Shown here piece after piece: positions 1-8,514 of a stretch of 64,000 nt of DNA. Position 1 is the stretch's first letter. Every line of letters starts with the position of its first letter. The stretch comes from Bacillus sp. FJAT-27916 (GTDB lineage Bacteria > Bacillota > Bacilli > Bacillales > Pradoshiaceae), in the NCBI RefSeq assembly GCF_001183965.1, contig NZ_LFZV01000001.1:1937871-2001870 (forward strand). The letters run 5' to 3'. The notes beneath the pieces were generated by a model. The model saw nothing but the letters and a program-made list of their open reading frames with translations, was not told the DNA's origin and did no database searches. A program made the translations under genes and the position numbers.

Positions 1-182
1 TCTTACCAGGGGAGGTCTTGTGAGGGTGCAGTGTGAGTTGAATGAGAACGAGCCAGCACAATCGAAGTGGTGACATCTCGATGAATCACAAGAAGTCAGC
101 CGAAGTCATAGTAGTATCCCATCTGACAAGGATACGAAGGACGGAACAATAGTAATTTTGAGCATTTTAGGAGGTGTGGAAA

Positions 183-1568
183 GTGCGACAATCGCAGAAA
201 ACAGGACAATCTGGCTATCGTCAGAGAGATAATGTGGAACATGAAGGGTATGACGAAGTGCGTAGCACTTTTCATGGTGAACAGAACAATCAAAATGGTG
301 TAAATCTGTTTGAGAGAATCCTATCAAGGGATAATCTCAATCTTGCTTACCTTCAAGTTGTCAGAAATAAAGGAGTGGCTGGAGTCGATGGCATGACATG
401 CGAACAGTTACTTCCGTACTTGAAGGAACATCGGGAGGAATTACTAGCGCAACTCCGAGATGGAACATATAAACCTTCTCCCGTCTTACGGGTAGAAATC
501 CCGAAATCTAATGGAGGAAAGCGTAAACTAGGTATTCCAACCGTCATCGACCGAATGCTTCAACAAGCTATCAATCAAGTCTTACAACCATTATTTGAAC
601 CGACCTTTTCGGATAATAGCTTTGGGTTTCGTCCAAAACGTAGTGCTCATGATGCCATTAGAAGAGCACAGACGTACTACAAAGAAGGGTATAGATACGT
701 AGTAGACATTGATATGAAAGCTTATTTTGATACGGTGAATCATGACAAACTTATGTACTTTATCGAGAGAAAGGTAACGGATAAGCGTGTCCTACGACTG
801 ATTCGTTTATACCTTCAGAGTGGCATCATGACAAATGGGCTGGTTGAGCGATCGGAGAAAGGAACACCGCAAGGTGGAAACCTATCCCCATTACTCAGTA
901 ATATCTATCTTAATGAATTTGACCAGCTTTTAGAGAAGCGCGGACACAAGTTTGTGCGTTACGCGGATGACTGTAACATCTACGTGAAGAGCCGACGTGC
1001 AGCGCAACGAGTGATGAACAAGGCCATTGACTATCTTGAAGGGACATTAAAGCTCACCGTTAATCGTGAAAAAAGTGCCGTAGGCAGTCCGTTGAAACGA
1101 AAGTTTCTGGGATTCTGTCTGCTTACGACAAAAACGGGGGTCAAAATTCGTCCTCATAATAAGGTGAAAGTATCGGTAAAAGCAAAGCTGAAGAAAATCA
1201 CAAAGCGTAACCGGGGAAGAAGCCTTGAAATCATTCTAAAGGAAATCCGTCAGCTTATGACTGGTTGGCTAAACTACTATGGTATTAGCGAAATGAAAGG
1301 GTTTATGAATGAATTGAATGGATGGTTGAAGCGAAGAATCAGACAATATATCTGGAAACAATGGAAATATCCACGAACAAGAAGGAAAAATCTGATTCAA
1401 TTGGGTATCGAAAAGCAAAAGGCTTATGAATGGTCGAACACTCGGAAGAGTTATTGGTGTATCTCCAAGAGTTACGTCCTTCATCGGTCCTTAACAGATA
1501 AAGAGCTGGCACGTCACGGATATGAAGACATATCTGTGAAATACCAGCTCATTCACTCAAGCTATTGA
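183..1568 (+). CDS. ltrA: group IIC intron reverse transcriptase/maturase
   Basis: This intron-encoded protein helps the intron RNA splice and copies it into DNA during retrohoming. It has the RT fingers-palm region (about residues 20-300) with the motifs TPQGGNLSPLLSNI and the catalytic YADD at about residues 260-263. The maturase (X) domain follows, with GWLNYYG. The C-terminus is a short basic tail with no H-N-H endonuclease zinc motif, which is normal for IIC enzymes that use single-stranded or nicked targets. The reading frame is open from GTG 174, but AGGAGG at 169-174 overlaps that codon and sits 8 bases before GTG 183, so 183 is chosen (461 aa). The frame looks intact, so the element may be mobile. 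Confidence 0.9.
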   Translation: MRQSQKTGQSGYRQRDNVEHEGYDEVRSTFHGEQNNQNGVNLFERILSRDNLNLAYLQVVRNKGVAGVDGMTCEQLLPYLKEHREELLAQLRDGTYKPSPVLRVEIPKSNGGKRKLGIPTVIDRMLQQAINQVLQPLFEPTFSDNSFGFRPKRSAHDAIRRAQTYYKEGYRYVVDIDMKAYFDTVNHDKLMYFIERKVTDKRVLRLIRLYLQSGIMTNGLVERSEKGTPQGGNLSPLLSNIYLNEFDQLLEKRGHKFVRYADDCNIYVKSRRAAQRVMNKAIDYLEGTLKLTVNREKSAVGSPLKRKFLGFCLLTTKTGVKIRPHNKVKVSVKAKLKKITKRNRGRSLEIILKEIRQLMTGWLNYYGISEMKGFMNELNGWLKRRIRQYIWKQWKYPRTRRKNLIQLGIEKQKAYEWSNTRKSYWCISKSYVLHRSLTDKELARHGYEDISVKYQLIHSSY

Positions 1569-1643
1569 ACCGCCGTATACGGGTCCGTACGTACGGTGGT
1601 GGGAGAGGGGCGGAAATTCAAGTGAATTTCCCCTCTACTCGAT
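1567..1643 (+). ncRNA. group II intron domains V and VI
   Basis: Domain V is a 34-base hairpin at 1567-1600: ACCGCCGTA pairs with TACGGTGGT with one G-U pair. Domain VI (about 1603-1643) pairs AGAGGGG with CCCCTCT around an inner AAATTC/GAATTT stem, with an unpaired A near the 3' side as the likely branch point. Domain V is the catalytic core of the ribozyme. The fold was done by eye. Confidence 0.8.
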
Positions 1644-1673
1644 TTTGGTGAAGAAAGTTGATATTTACGCACC

Positions 1674-1799
1674 GTTGATTTATGTTTCAGGCGGTTGACT
1701 ATTGGGGAGCAGCGGACAGGGGAGTTCGCACAGATGTAAAAAGCATCGAAGAGGCTCCTAGATCGCCCCTTGGTTTTTCCGCCTGCAACGAAAATCAAC
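1674..1799 (+). repeat. 126-bp palindromic repeat, copy 1
   Basis: The element is bounded by 21-bp imperfect inverted repeats: 1674-1694 starts GTTGATTTATG and ends CAGGCGG, and 1779-1799 is its inverse (ends AAAATCAAC). The interior contains blocks such as GGACAGGGGAG and GAAGAGGCTCC that recur in reverse orientation at 37897-38018. It encodes no plausible protein. It looks like a non-autonomous, REP/MITE-like intergenic element that would form a long hairpin. Confidence 0.75.
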
Positions 1800-1866
1800 A
1801 CGTAAGATTAACAGAGCCTTCTTTTTAGATTAACCTTTAGAAAAGTATATAGACGAGAGGGTGACG

Positions 1867-2007
1867 ATGAAATTATTATCTAATATAACCATTTACAAGG
1901 GAATTCACTGGATTAATAAGCATTGTATTTTTCCTGTGAAAAGTGTGAATGAAAAGATTAGATTTATTCTTATATACAAATATTTTTTGATTAAAATAAA
2001 TTTATAG
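1867..2007 (+). CDS. possible 46-aa small protein
   Basis: A short frame starts at ATG 1867, 7 bases after AGAGGG, and ends at TAG 2005-2007. The product is basic and rich in Ile, Leu and Lys, with no recognisable motif. It lies in an AT-rich gap between the intron/repeat block and the next gene, where chance frames are common. It is listed only because the ribosome binding site is reasonable. Confidence 0.2.
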   Translation: MKLLSNITIYKGIHWINKHCIFPVKSVNEKIRFILIYKYFLIKINL

Positions 2008-2065
2008 CGGGTAAAAATATAATATAAATATAATATTAACTTATCTATACAAAGGAGTGAGAAAA

Positions 2066-2539
2066 ATGAAAGAGGTTAAATTTTCAATCAGTTTATTATT
2101 CTTTTGGGTAAAAGGGAAAATAGAGGTTGATAATCGATTTGTTAAAACGAATTTATCTAACACCATATTGGGATTCATTCCTGCAGGGAAGGATCAACAA
2201 AGCATTCCTCTTAAGAATATTTCAGGGACAACCTTATCTACCAGTTATAAACTTAAACCAATTATACTAGGATTACTTGCGATTCTTTTCGGATTCGGCA
2301 GTATGGGAGATAGTTTTGTTCTTGGATTAATTCTTCTGATCCTTGGCGTTGGAATGGCCGGAAGCGGCATCCAAACAGTATTGTTGGTTGAAAAGGCCGG
2401 CAACCCTTATATCATTAGTGTGCCTTTCTTCGAAAAGAGTAAAATGCTAATCATACAAAATAGTATTCATGACGCATTAGCCTATGATACCGATAAAACT
2501 GATTTAAATATGTTTTTTGACAAAAAACCAACTACGTAA
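2066..2539 (+). CDS. hypothetical membrane protein
   Basis: A 157-aa protein of unknown function. About 70 mainly polar N-terminal residues are followed by two adjacent membrane segments (about residues 68-110: ILGLLAILFGFGSMG and LGLILLILGVGMAGSG), then a polar C-terminal part. The arrangement, a compact beta-rich cytoplasmic domain around a transmembrane hairpin, is like small bacterial PH-type membrane proteins, but no family is firmly recognised. AAAGGAG at 2051-2057 overlaps an upstream GTG, so ATG 2066 (8-base spacing) is the start. It is monocistronic: a terminator follows at 2636. Confidence 0.7.
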   Translation: MKEVKFSISLLFFWVKGKIEVDNRFVKTNLSNTILGFIPAGKDQQSIPLKNISGTTLSTSYKLKPIILGLLAILFGFGSMGDSFVLGLILLILGVGMAGSGIQTVLLVEKAGNPYIISVPFFEKSKMLIIQNSIHDALAYDTDKTDLNMFFDKKPTT

Positions 2540-2635
2540 AAATTTGCGAATAATAGAATTGAGATTTCAATGAATGTTTTTATACCTTATGTATTATAAA
2601 TTTTTACTAGAATTGTAGAAACTAGTGACTAACAT

Positions 2636-2682
2636 AAAGCTCCGAATTTCTTGATTTTTAAGGGGATTGGGAGCTTTTGTTA
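2636..2682 (+). terminator. Rho-independent terminator
   Basis: AAAGCTCC (2636-2643) pairs with GGGAGCTTT (2669-2677) and is followed by a short T-rich stretch. The loop is long (25 bases), so the hairpin is moderate. It ends the transcript of the membrane-protein gene. The rest of the gap up to 2870 shows nothing recognisable. Confidence 0.55.
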
Positions 2683-2870
2683 TACGTTGAATGCGTGGCT
2701 AGAGTAGTAGGTGAGGCAGATAGGATGGTGTGTATATAGGATAATTAACAATACCTACTATTGGACTGTATGTTTTATCTTGGTTTAGATTTAAAGACGA
2801 TAGTGAAAATACAAAAGATAGGCTGTTAGACGCCATACTTAGAAAAAGAATTTGATTTTATTCATCCCTT

Positions 2871-2900
2871 TTGACGTGATTTATAGTACCATAATGATAT
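2871..2900 (+). promoter_or_regulatory. probable sigmaA promoter of the HAD phosphatase gene
   Basis: The -35 is TTGACG (2871-2876) and the -10 is TGATAT (2895-2900), with an 18-bp spacer. It lies 26 bases before the start codon at 2926. Confidence 0.45.
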
Positions 2901-2925
2901 TGTGCTATAAGAAAGGGATGACAGC

Positions 2926-3747
2926 ATGACTTACAAAATGATTGTGTTAGATTTAGATGATACGTTACTTCGAGATGACCAAACCATCTCACCTCGTACG
3001 AAGCAAGCATTGATGGATGCCCAGGAGAGGGGAGTGAAGGTCGTTCTCGCTTCAGGACGTCCGACATTTGGCATGCAGCATATCGCTGAAGAGCTCTCTT
3101 TAGCTGAATACGGAAGCTATATCCTCTCCTTTAACGGAGGAAAAATTATCAATTGTAAGACACGTGAAGAAATCTTCAGCAGTACACTCCCGCATGAAGA
3201 GGTGCACGGCCTCTATGATCTTAGCCGCAGAGAGGGCGTTCATATTCATACGTATGTAGGTGATGAAATCGTCACAGAGGATGATAACGAGTTCACCAGC
3301 ATTGAATCTGAATTAACAGGGCTGCCGATAAAGGTTGTAGATAGCTTCAAAGAAGCCGTAAGCGAGCCGGTTGTGAAAGCCTTAATGGTGTATGAACCGG
3401 AAAAACTAAAGCTTGTAGAAACGATGCTCCAGGAGGAATTGAATGGAAGGTTTAGCATCATGCGCTCCAAACCATACTTCTTGGAATTCACCGAGCTTGG
3501 CGTTACGAAAGGGACAAGCTTAAAGCAATTGATTGATGCATGCGGAATTAAACGAGAGGAAGTTATTGCGATTGGAGACAGCTATAATGATCAGGAGATG
3601 ATTGAATTTGCTGGTCTTGGCGTAGCGATGGGCAATGCCAATGACGATATTAAAGCAATAGCTGATTATGTAACGGATACGAATATGAATGATGGGATTG
3701 CTAAGGTGGTTGAGGAGTTTATCTTTACAGCACCTGTTTTGGTTTAA
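2926..3747 (+). CDS. Cof-type HAD-IIB family phosphatase
   Basis: A 273-aa hydrolase of sugar phosphates or related phosphomonoesters; the substrate cannot be read from sequence. HAD motif I is DLDDTLL near the N-terminus (nucleophile Asp at residue 8, acid/base Asp at 10). The motif II Ser/Thr is in VVLASGR, motif III is a Lys in GVTKGTSL, and motif IV is GDSYNDQEM. A type IIB cap lies between motifs II and III (about residues 85-195). The length is typical of the YidA/YkrA group. AAAGGGATG precedes ATG 2926 at a good distance. It stands alone between a promoter and a terminator. Confidence 0.9.
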   Translation: MTYKMIVLDLDDTLLRDDQTISPRTKQALMDAQERGVKVVLASGRPTFGMQHIAEELSLAEYGSYILSFNGGKIINCKTREEIFSSTLPHEEVHGLYDLSRREGVHIHTYVGDEIVTEDDNEFTSIESELTGLPIKVVDSFKEAVSEPVVKALMVYEPEKLKLVETMLQEELNGRFSIMRSKPYFLEFTELGVTKGTSLKQLIDACGIKREEVIAIGDSYNDQEMIEFAGLGVAMGNANDDIKAIADYVTDTNMNDGIAKVVEEFIFTAPVLV

Positions 3748-3785
3748 TCTATTCTCACTCATATTAATAGCATACAAGAATGATA

Positions 3786-3820
3786 GGATGATTTCTCTTA
3801 TGGAGGAATCATCCTTTTGT
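3786..3820 (+). terminator. Rho-independent terminator
   Basis: GGATGATT (3786-3793) pairs perfectly with AATCATCC (3807-3814), followed by TTTT. It ends the HAD phosphatase transcript. Confidence 0.8.
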
Positions 3821-4214
3821 TTATGTTCATTATCATGATTGTGTGAATAAATAAAAATATTGATAGATGGGACATAAAAAAAACGGTTGGATTCATAGAG
3901 AGACTGCTGTAGTTAATTTGCGAAAAGCACGGTATAAGCCTATACATAAAAAAAAATAATATTTTTTTTGGCTATATTCTATTGATTAAAAGCCTTTATA
4001 TCACTGGTATTTTTATAAATATGACTTTTCTGAATAGAGGTGGGTAGTCACTAATGAAAAATAAGGATTAGGGTATCGGTTTTGAGGTTTGTTGCATTAG
4101 AACGACAAATGCAGCAGGATTCAATCGATTCTGTGACCTCAATTTAATATTCCACGAAGGCTGTCGTAAATTATCTACACAAAATAGATGTTTTTTGAGG
4201 GTGCGAAACATGGT
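3821..4214. other. AT-rich intergenic stretch, no gene seen
   Basis: About 400 bases with poly-A and poly-T tracts (for example around 3950-3970) and no frame with a plausible ribosome binding site. No sigma54 -24/-12 motif was found here, although an activator of the NtrC fold is encoded downstream. Confidence 0.5.
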
Positions 4215-4243
4215 TTGACGAACAGAAAAACATGTTTTACGAT
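4215..4243 (+). promoter_or_regulatory. possible promoter of the CoA-transferase operon
   Basis: TTGACG (4215-4220) and TACGAT (4238-4243) are separated by 17 bp. The predicted start point would fall at the first Crp/Fnr-type palindrome (4249-4264). An inverted repeat AAACATG/CATGTTT (4206-4212, 4231-4237) overlaps the promoter. Confidence 0.35.
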
Positions 4244-4248
4244 TCTAT

Positions 4249-4264
4249 TGTGAAATGATTCACA
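4249..4264. promoter_or_regulatory. Crp/Fnr-type operator, copy 1
   Basis: TGTGAAATGATTCACA is a perfect TGTGA-N6-TCACA palindrome. Bacillus Fnr recognises this consensus; Bacillus has no classical cAMP-Crp. It lies 152 bases before the CoA-transferase start. Confidence 0.65.
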
Positions 4265-4367
4265 AGAAATTAACCAAGTTAAATTGTCTGCTTAATCACA
4301 GAAACCTTATCAAATTGGGGTTCTTTATAGATTAATGAAAAAGGCTGAATATTTTTTTGGGCTAATA

Positions 4368-4383
4368 TGTGAATAAATTCACA
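4368..4383. promoter_or_regulatory. Crp/Fnr-type operator, copy 2
   Basis: TGTGAATAAATTCACA is a second perfect TGTGA-N6-TCACA palindrome, 119 bases after the first and 32 bases before the start codon at 4416. Its closeness to the gene fits repression, or a role together with copy 1, better than classical activation at -41.5. Confidence 0.65.
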
Positions 4384-4415
4384 ATAATATTTTTACTACA
4401 TAAAGGAGTGTTAGT

Positions 4416-6005
4416 ATGTCGAAGGTGATTTCAGCGGCAAGCGCAGCCGAGCTCATTAAAGATGGGGACACGGTTGCTGCAAGTGGTTTTGGGTTATCCT
4501 GCTGGGCAGAGGAAATGGGCATTTCAATTGAGGAACGTTTTCTTAACACAGGACATCCTCAAAATTTAACAGTCATGCATGCGAGTGCAGTCGGTAACCG
4601 CCGTGACAAAGGGATGAGCCATCTTGGTCATGAGGGTCTCATTAAACGCTGGATCGGGGGAATCGCGATTGCTTCTCCAGGAATGGCGAAATTAATTGAA
4701 GAGGATAAATGTGAGGCTTATAACCTTCCTCAAGGAGTTATCACACAGCTATACCGTGAAATCGCGGCAAAACGCCCAGGTGTGATCACAAAGGTCGGAA
4801 TGGGAACATTTGTAGACCCGCGTGTTGAGGGAGCCAAAATGTCCCCATCTACGAAAGAGGATATCGTTAAAGTGGTAGAGCTTGACGGTGAAGAGTGGTT
4901 GTTCTATAAATCATTCCCAATCAATGTTGCATTGATCAGAGGGACAGTCGCAGATGAAAACGGCAACCTTACGCTTGAGAAGGAAGGTCTTCATATGGAG
5001 GTGCTCCCAATTGCTCAAGCAGCCCGTAACTCCGGAGGCATTGTCATTGCTCAAGTTGAGTCTGTGGCAAAAGCAGGAACATTAAACCCTAAGGATATTG
5101 CCGTACCTGGAATCCTTGTTGACCACATTGTCGTGGCGAAACCGGAAAATCACTTCCAAACTGAAAACACTCAGTATAACCCAGCCTTCTCAGGCCATAT
5201 TAAAGTGCCATTGGAGAGTGTGCCTGCCCTTCCACTTGATGAGAGAAAGGTTATCGCACGCCGTTCAGCTGCTGAACTTGTGCCAAATACCATCCTTAAT
5301 CTTGGTGTAGGTATTCCAGTGAATGTGTCCACTGTGTCTGCGGAGGAAGGGGTAAGCGACCAATTAATTCTCACGACAGAAGCAGGCTCCATTGGTGGTG
5401 TTCCGGCAGGTTTGAAGGATTTCGGTCATGCCTATAACAGTGAAGCAATTGTCGATCACCATGCACAATTTGATTTCTATGACGGCGGCGGAATCGACTT
5501 ATCAGTTCTTGGATTAGCTCAAACGGATCAATTCGGTAATGTAAACGTAAGTAAATTTGGTACAAGAGTAGCCGGTTGCGGCGGATTCATTAATATTTCC
5601 CAAGCAGCGAAAAAGCTCGTCTTTGCCGGCACCTTTACAGCAGGCGGTTTAGAGGTAAAAGTATCAGACGGTAAATTGCATATCATCCAGGAAGGTAAAG
5701 CAAAGAAATTCATTAAGCAAGTACAGCAAATCACCTTCAGCGGTAAATATGCATCTGAAATTAAGCAGCCTGTCATCTATGTAACAGAACGTGCCGTATT
5801 CGAATTGATTGACGGTAAACTTACCCTGACAGAAATTGCACCTGGTGTTGATCTCAAAACACATATCCTGGATCAAATGGAATTCACTCCTGCCATTGCG
5901 GAAGACTTGAAGGAAATGGACCCAGGCATGTTTGAGGAACAATGGGGCAAATTGAAAGACATCGTTTCAGTTAACGGGACCAAGCCAGAAGGCGTTTTGG
6001 CTTAA
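4416..6005 (+). CDS. acyl-CoA:carboxylate CoA-transferase (Pct/YdiF type)
   Basis: A 529-aa fused alpha-beta class I CoA-transferase, which moves CoA between short-chain acyl-CoAs and free acids such as acetate, propionate, butyrate or acetoacetate. The length and layout match E. coli YdiF and clostridial propionate CoA-transferase. The N-terminal half carries the alpha-type fold (GDTVAASGFG near residue 20). The C-terminal half carries LGVGIPVNV and the catalytic glutamate in TTEAGSIGG (about residue 326). AAAGGAGTG precedes ATG 4416. It is the first gene of an operon with an OFA transporter and a flavoprotein, behind two Crp/Fnr-type sites. The context suggests uptake or excretion and activation of an organic acid, possibly under low oxygen. 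The exact acid is unknown. Confidence 0.88.
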   Translation: MSKVISAASAAELIKDGDTVAASGFGLSCWAEEMGISIEERFLNTGHPQNLTVMHASAVGNRRDKGMSHLGHEGLIKRWIGGIAIASPGMAKLIEEDKCEAYNLPQGVITQLYREIAAKRPGVITKVGMGTFVDPRVEGAKMSPSTKEDIVKVVELDGEEWLFYKSFPINVALIRGTVADENGNLTLEKEGLHMEVLPIAQAARNSGGIVIAQVESVAKAGTLNPKDIAVPGILVDHIVVAKPENHFQTENTQYNPAFSGHIKVPLESVPALPLDERKVIARRSAAELVPNTILNLGVGIPVNVSTVSAEEGVSDQLILTTEAGSIGGVPAGLKDFGHAYNSEAIVDHHAQFDFYDGGGIDLSVLGLAQTDQFGNVNVSKFGTRVAGCGGFINISQAAKKLVFAGTFTAGGLEVKVSDGKLHIIQEGKAKKFIKQVQQITFSGKYASEIKQPVIYVTERAVFELIDGKLTLTEIAPGVDLKTHILDQMEFTPAIAEDLKEMDPGMFEEQWGKLKDIVSVNGTKPEGVLA

Positions 6006-6097
6006 GGTTAGACAAGAAGAGAAAAATGGCTGGCAATGGAGGTAAGGAAGAGCATTGCCAGCAGATAAATAAGTGAATAAGGAAGGAATTACAGAAA

Positions 6098-7336
6098 ATG
6101 AACACATCTTTAAATCGTTGGTCGATTTTATGGGCATCGACTCTCATTAACTTATGTGTGGGAGCTGTGTATGCATTCAGTATTTTTGCCTTGCCTTTGA
6201 CGGCAGTGTTTGATGCCACTATGGGCGACATTATGATGGCTTTCACAATCAATGCCGCTATCTCTCCAATCCCGATGATTCTTGGCGGGAAATTAAATGA
6301 CAAAGGAATGGCGAAAATAGCCATCATTATTGGTGGATCTTTATTTGGTCTTGGATTCATTCTCTCAGGTTTTGCTACTGCTCCATGGATGCTTTACATT
6401 ACATACGGCTTAATTGCCGGTATGGGGCAAGGAATTGTGTATTCTTCAACCATTGGAAACACAGCGAAGTTATTCCCTGATAAGCGTGGACTTGCTGCCG
6501 GCATTGTAACAGCTGGATATGGCGGCGGTACAATCTTTATCTCACCAATTGCCAACTCTCTTATTGCAAGCTATGGTGTACAAGCTGCGTTCATGATTCT
6601 TGGCGCTGCCTTCTTGGTCATCATCCTTGGAGCGAGCGTAGTGTTTAAGGCTGCACCAGTCGGCTATATTCCAGAAGGCTGGATTCCGCCTGCTGCGGCA
6701 AAAAAAGGCGGCGTGAATATCCCTTGGACAGAAATGATCAAGAAACCAATCTTCTATGTTATTGCTTCTCTATTCTTGATTGGCGCATTATCCGGAATGA
6801 TGGTTACGTCCAATGCATCTGTTATCGGACAAACGATGTTCGGTTTATCTGCAGCAACAGCAGCTCTTTATGTTAGTCTTTACAGCTTCTCCAACTGTGT
6901 TGGCCGTGTATTCTGGGGAGCGGTATCTGACCGCATCGGCCGCGTTAAATGCTTGATGATGATCTATCTCGTCATTTCGGCAATGATGTTAACGATTGCC
7001 CTTTCTACATCTGTATTAGGATTTGTAACAGCCATTGTTGGAATCGGTCTTTGCTTTGGCGGAACGATGGGAATCTTCCCGTCCATTGTTGGTGAGAAAT
7101 TCGGTATGAAATACTATGGCGTTAACTATGGAGTTACCTTTATCGGCTACTCCGGTGCAGCCTTCTTCGGACCGCGTATTGCAGCAAGTGTAGCTGCTGC
7201 CAATGATGGCATGTTCACGAAGGCTTTCTATATCGCTTTAGCTATCTCGCTTGTCGGTCTTGCTTTGACATTCGTCTATCAATCTCTTGAGAAAAAACAT
7301 GCCGCTGACATGGCAAAAACAACAGAAGCAGCTTAA
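6098..7336 (+). CDS. MFS transporter, oxalate/formate antiporter (OFA) family
   Basis: A 412-aa integral membrane protein with about twelve hydrophobic segments. The opening NLCVGAVYAFSIFALPL is typical of OFA-family carriers, which exchange or cotransport small carboxylates. A motif-A-like loop, DRIGRVKCL, lies between segments in the second half (GAVSDRIGRV). It sits 92 bases after the CoA-transferase and 24 bases before the flavoprotein gene, so co-transcription is likely. AAGGAAGGAATT precedes ATG 6098. The partner gene implies a monocarboxylate substrate, but the sequence does not say which. Confidence 0.85.
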   Translation: MNTSLNRWSILWASTLINLCVGAVYAFSIFALPLTAVFDATMGDIMMAFTINAAISPIPMILGGKLNDKGMAKIAIIIGGSLFGLGFILSGFATAPWMLYITYGLIAGMGQGIVYSSTIGNTAKLFPDKRGLAAGIVTAGYGGGTIFISPIANSLIASYGVQAAFMILGAAFLVIILGASVVFKAAPVGYIPEGWIPPAAAKKGGVNIPWTEMIKKPIFYVIASLFLIGALSGMMVTSNASVIGQTMFGLSAATAALYVSLYSFSNCVGRVFWGAVSDRIGRVKCLMMIYLVISAMMLTIALSTSVLGFVTAIVGIGLCFGGTMGIFPSIVGEKFGMKYYGVNYGVTFIGYSGAAFFGPRIAASVAAANDGMFTKAFYIALAISLVGLALTFVYQSLEKKHAADMAKTTEAA

Positions 7337-7360
7337 TTAATATTATAGGAGGAAATAAAA

Positions 7361-8323
7361 ATGACCATTACAAAATTACTAGGTATCAAATATCCTATTT
7401 TCCAAGGAGCAATGGCACAAATCGCGCTAGCTCCGCTTGTAGGTGCTGTCTCTAATGCAGGAGGACTAGGCATCATCGGTTCTGGCGGATTCACAGCTGA
7501 TCGCCTTCGTGAAGAAATTCGCAAAACGAAAGAAATTACGGATAAACCATTCGCCGTAAACCTTATGCTGATGATGCACAATATTCCGGAATTAGTGGAT
7601 GTCATTGTAGAAGAAGGCGTAAAAATCGTTACAACTGGTGCGGGTACACCTGCTCCGTACATGGAAACATTCAAAGCGAATGGAATTAAAGTCATCCCTG
7701 TTGTTCCATCTGTGAAAATCGCGAAGAAAATGGAAGCTCTTGGAGTTGATGCAATCGTTGCAGAAGGAACAGAAGCAGGCGGTCATGTGGGTGAGACAAC
7801 AACAATGGCCTTACTACCTCAAGTTGTGAGCGCCGTTTCTATTCCAGTTATTGCAGCAGGTGGTATTGCAGACGGACGCGGTATTGCAGCAGCCTTTGCC
7901 CTAGGTGCACAAGGCGTACAAGTTGGTACTCGCTTCTTGACGACAATTGAATGCCCTGTACATGAAAACTTCAAACAAGCTGTTCTTGATGCAGACGATC
8001 AATGCACAATGGTAACTGGACGCAGCCTTGGCGGCCCTGTACGAAGCATTAAAAACAGCATGATCATGGAATTCTTGAAGCTCGAGCAGCAAAATGCTTC
8101 CCGTGATGAATTAGAAAAGCTTTCTTTAGGCTCTTTGCGTAAGGCTGTCCTTGAGGGAGATACAGACAATGGATCTGTTATGGCTGGTCAAATCTGCGGT
8201 ATGTGCAATGAGTTAACAACTGTTGAAGAAATGATCACTGAAATGTTTACAGAAGCACAAGAAGTCCTTCAAAAGATGGGACAAGTAACGCTTGTAGAAG
8301 AAAAAGAAGCCGTTTTGGCATAA
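7361..8323 (+). CDS. FabK/2-nitropropane dioxygenase-like flavoprotein
   Basis: A 320-aa TIM-barrel FMN enzyme. The start reads KYPIFQGAMAQIA and continues to SNAGGLGIIGSGG; a central EGTEAGGHVG (about residues 132-141) and the phosphate-binding IPVIAAGGIADGRG follow. These features are shared by enoyl-ACP reductase II (FabK) and by nitronate monooxygenases; the EAGGHVGETTTMALLPQV stretch is closest to FabK. The operon context with a CoA-transferase and an acid transporter suggests a role on acyl-CoA rather than in housekeeping fatty acid synthesis, but this is inference. AGGAGG lies 8 bases before ATG 7361. A terminator follows at 8335. Confidence 0.8.
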   Translation: MTITKLLGIKYPIFQGAMAQIALAPLVGAVSNAGGLGIIGSGGFTADRLREEIRKTKEITDKPFAVNLMLMMHNIPELVDVIVEEGVKIVTTGAGTPAPYMETFKANGIKVIPVVPSVKIAKKMEALGVDAIVAEGTEAGGHVGETTTMALLPQVVSAVSIPVIAAGGIADGRGIAAAFALGAQGVQVGTRFLTTIECPVHENFKQAVLDADDQCTMVTGRSLGGPVRSIKNSMIMEFLKLEQQNASRDELEKLSLGSLRKAVLEGDTDNGSVMAGQICGMCNELTTVEEMITEMFTEAQEVLQKMGQVTLVEEKEAVLA

Positions 8324-8334
8324 TGAAGTAAATA

Positions 8335-8380
8335 GAAGGAAGAGGGATATGTCATCTACGGCTTATCCCTTTCTCCATTT
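8335..8380 (+). terminator. Rho-independent terminator
   Basis: AGGGATA (8343-8349) pairs with TATCCCT (8364-8370), extended by AGAAGG with CTTTCT; the T-run is modest. It closes the CoA-transferase operon and separates it from its likely regulator. Confidence 0.6.
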
Positions 8381-8514
8381 TACTTAATCTATTTTAGAAG
8401 AAAAATTCATGTGCATCAACGCGTTAAATGGATAAGCATTTATTTCCAATAGTCGTAACCATGATTTCTACTTATACTTGTGATAGTAATGATGCATGCA
8501 AAGGATAATGGCCT

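Larger units (their letters stand above)
1..1643 (+). mobile_element. group IIC intron, 5' end outside the window
   Basis: A retroelement made of a ribozyme plus its reverse transcriptase. The 3' part is seen: a tail of structured RNA (1-182), the maturase gene in domain IV, then domains V and VI ending in ACTCGAT at about 1643. The encoded protein closely resembles, from memory, the GsI-IIC enzyme of Geobacillus, which places the intron in class IIC. Such introns usually insert just downstream of transcription terminators; the upstream exon is not in this window, so the insertion target cannot be read. A separate palindromic repeat begins 31 bases after the 3' end. The exact 3' splice site is inferred from the domain VI fold and the terminal AY rule. 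Confidence 0.85.
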
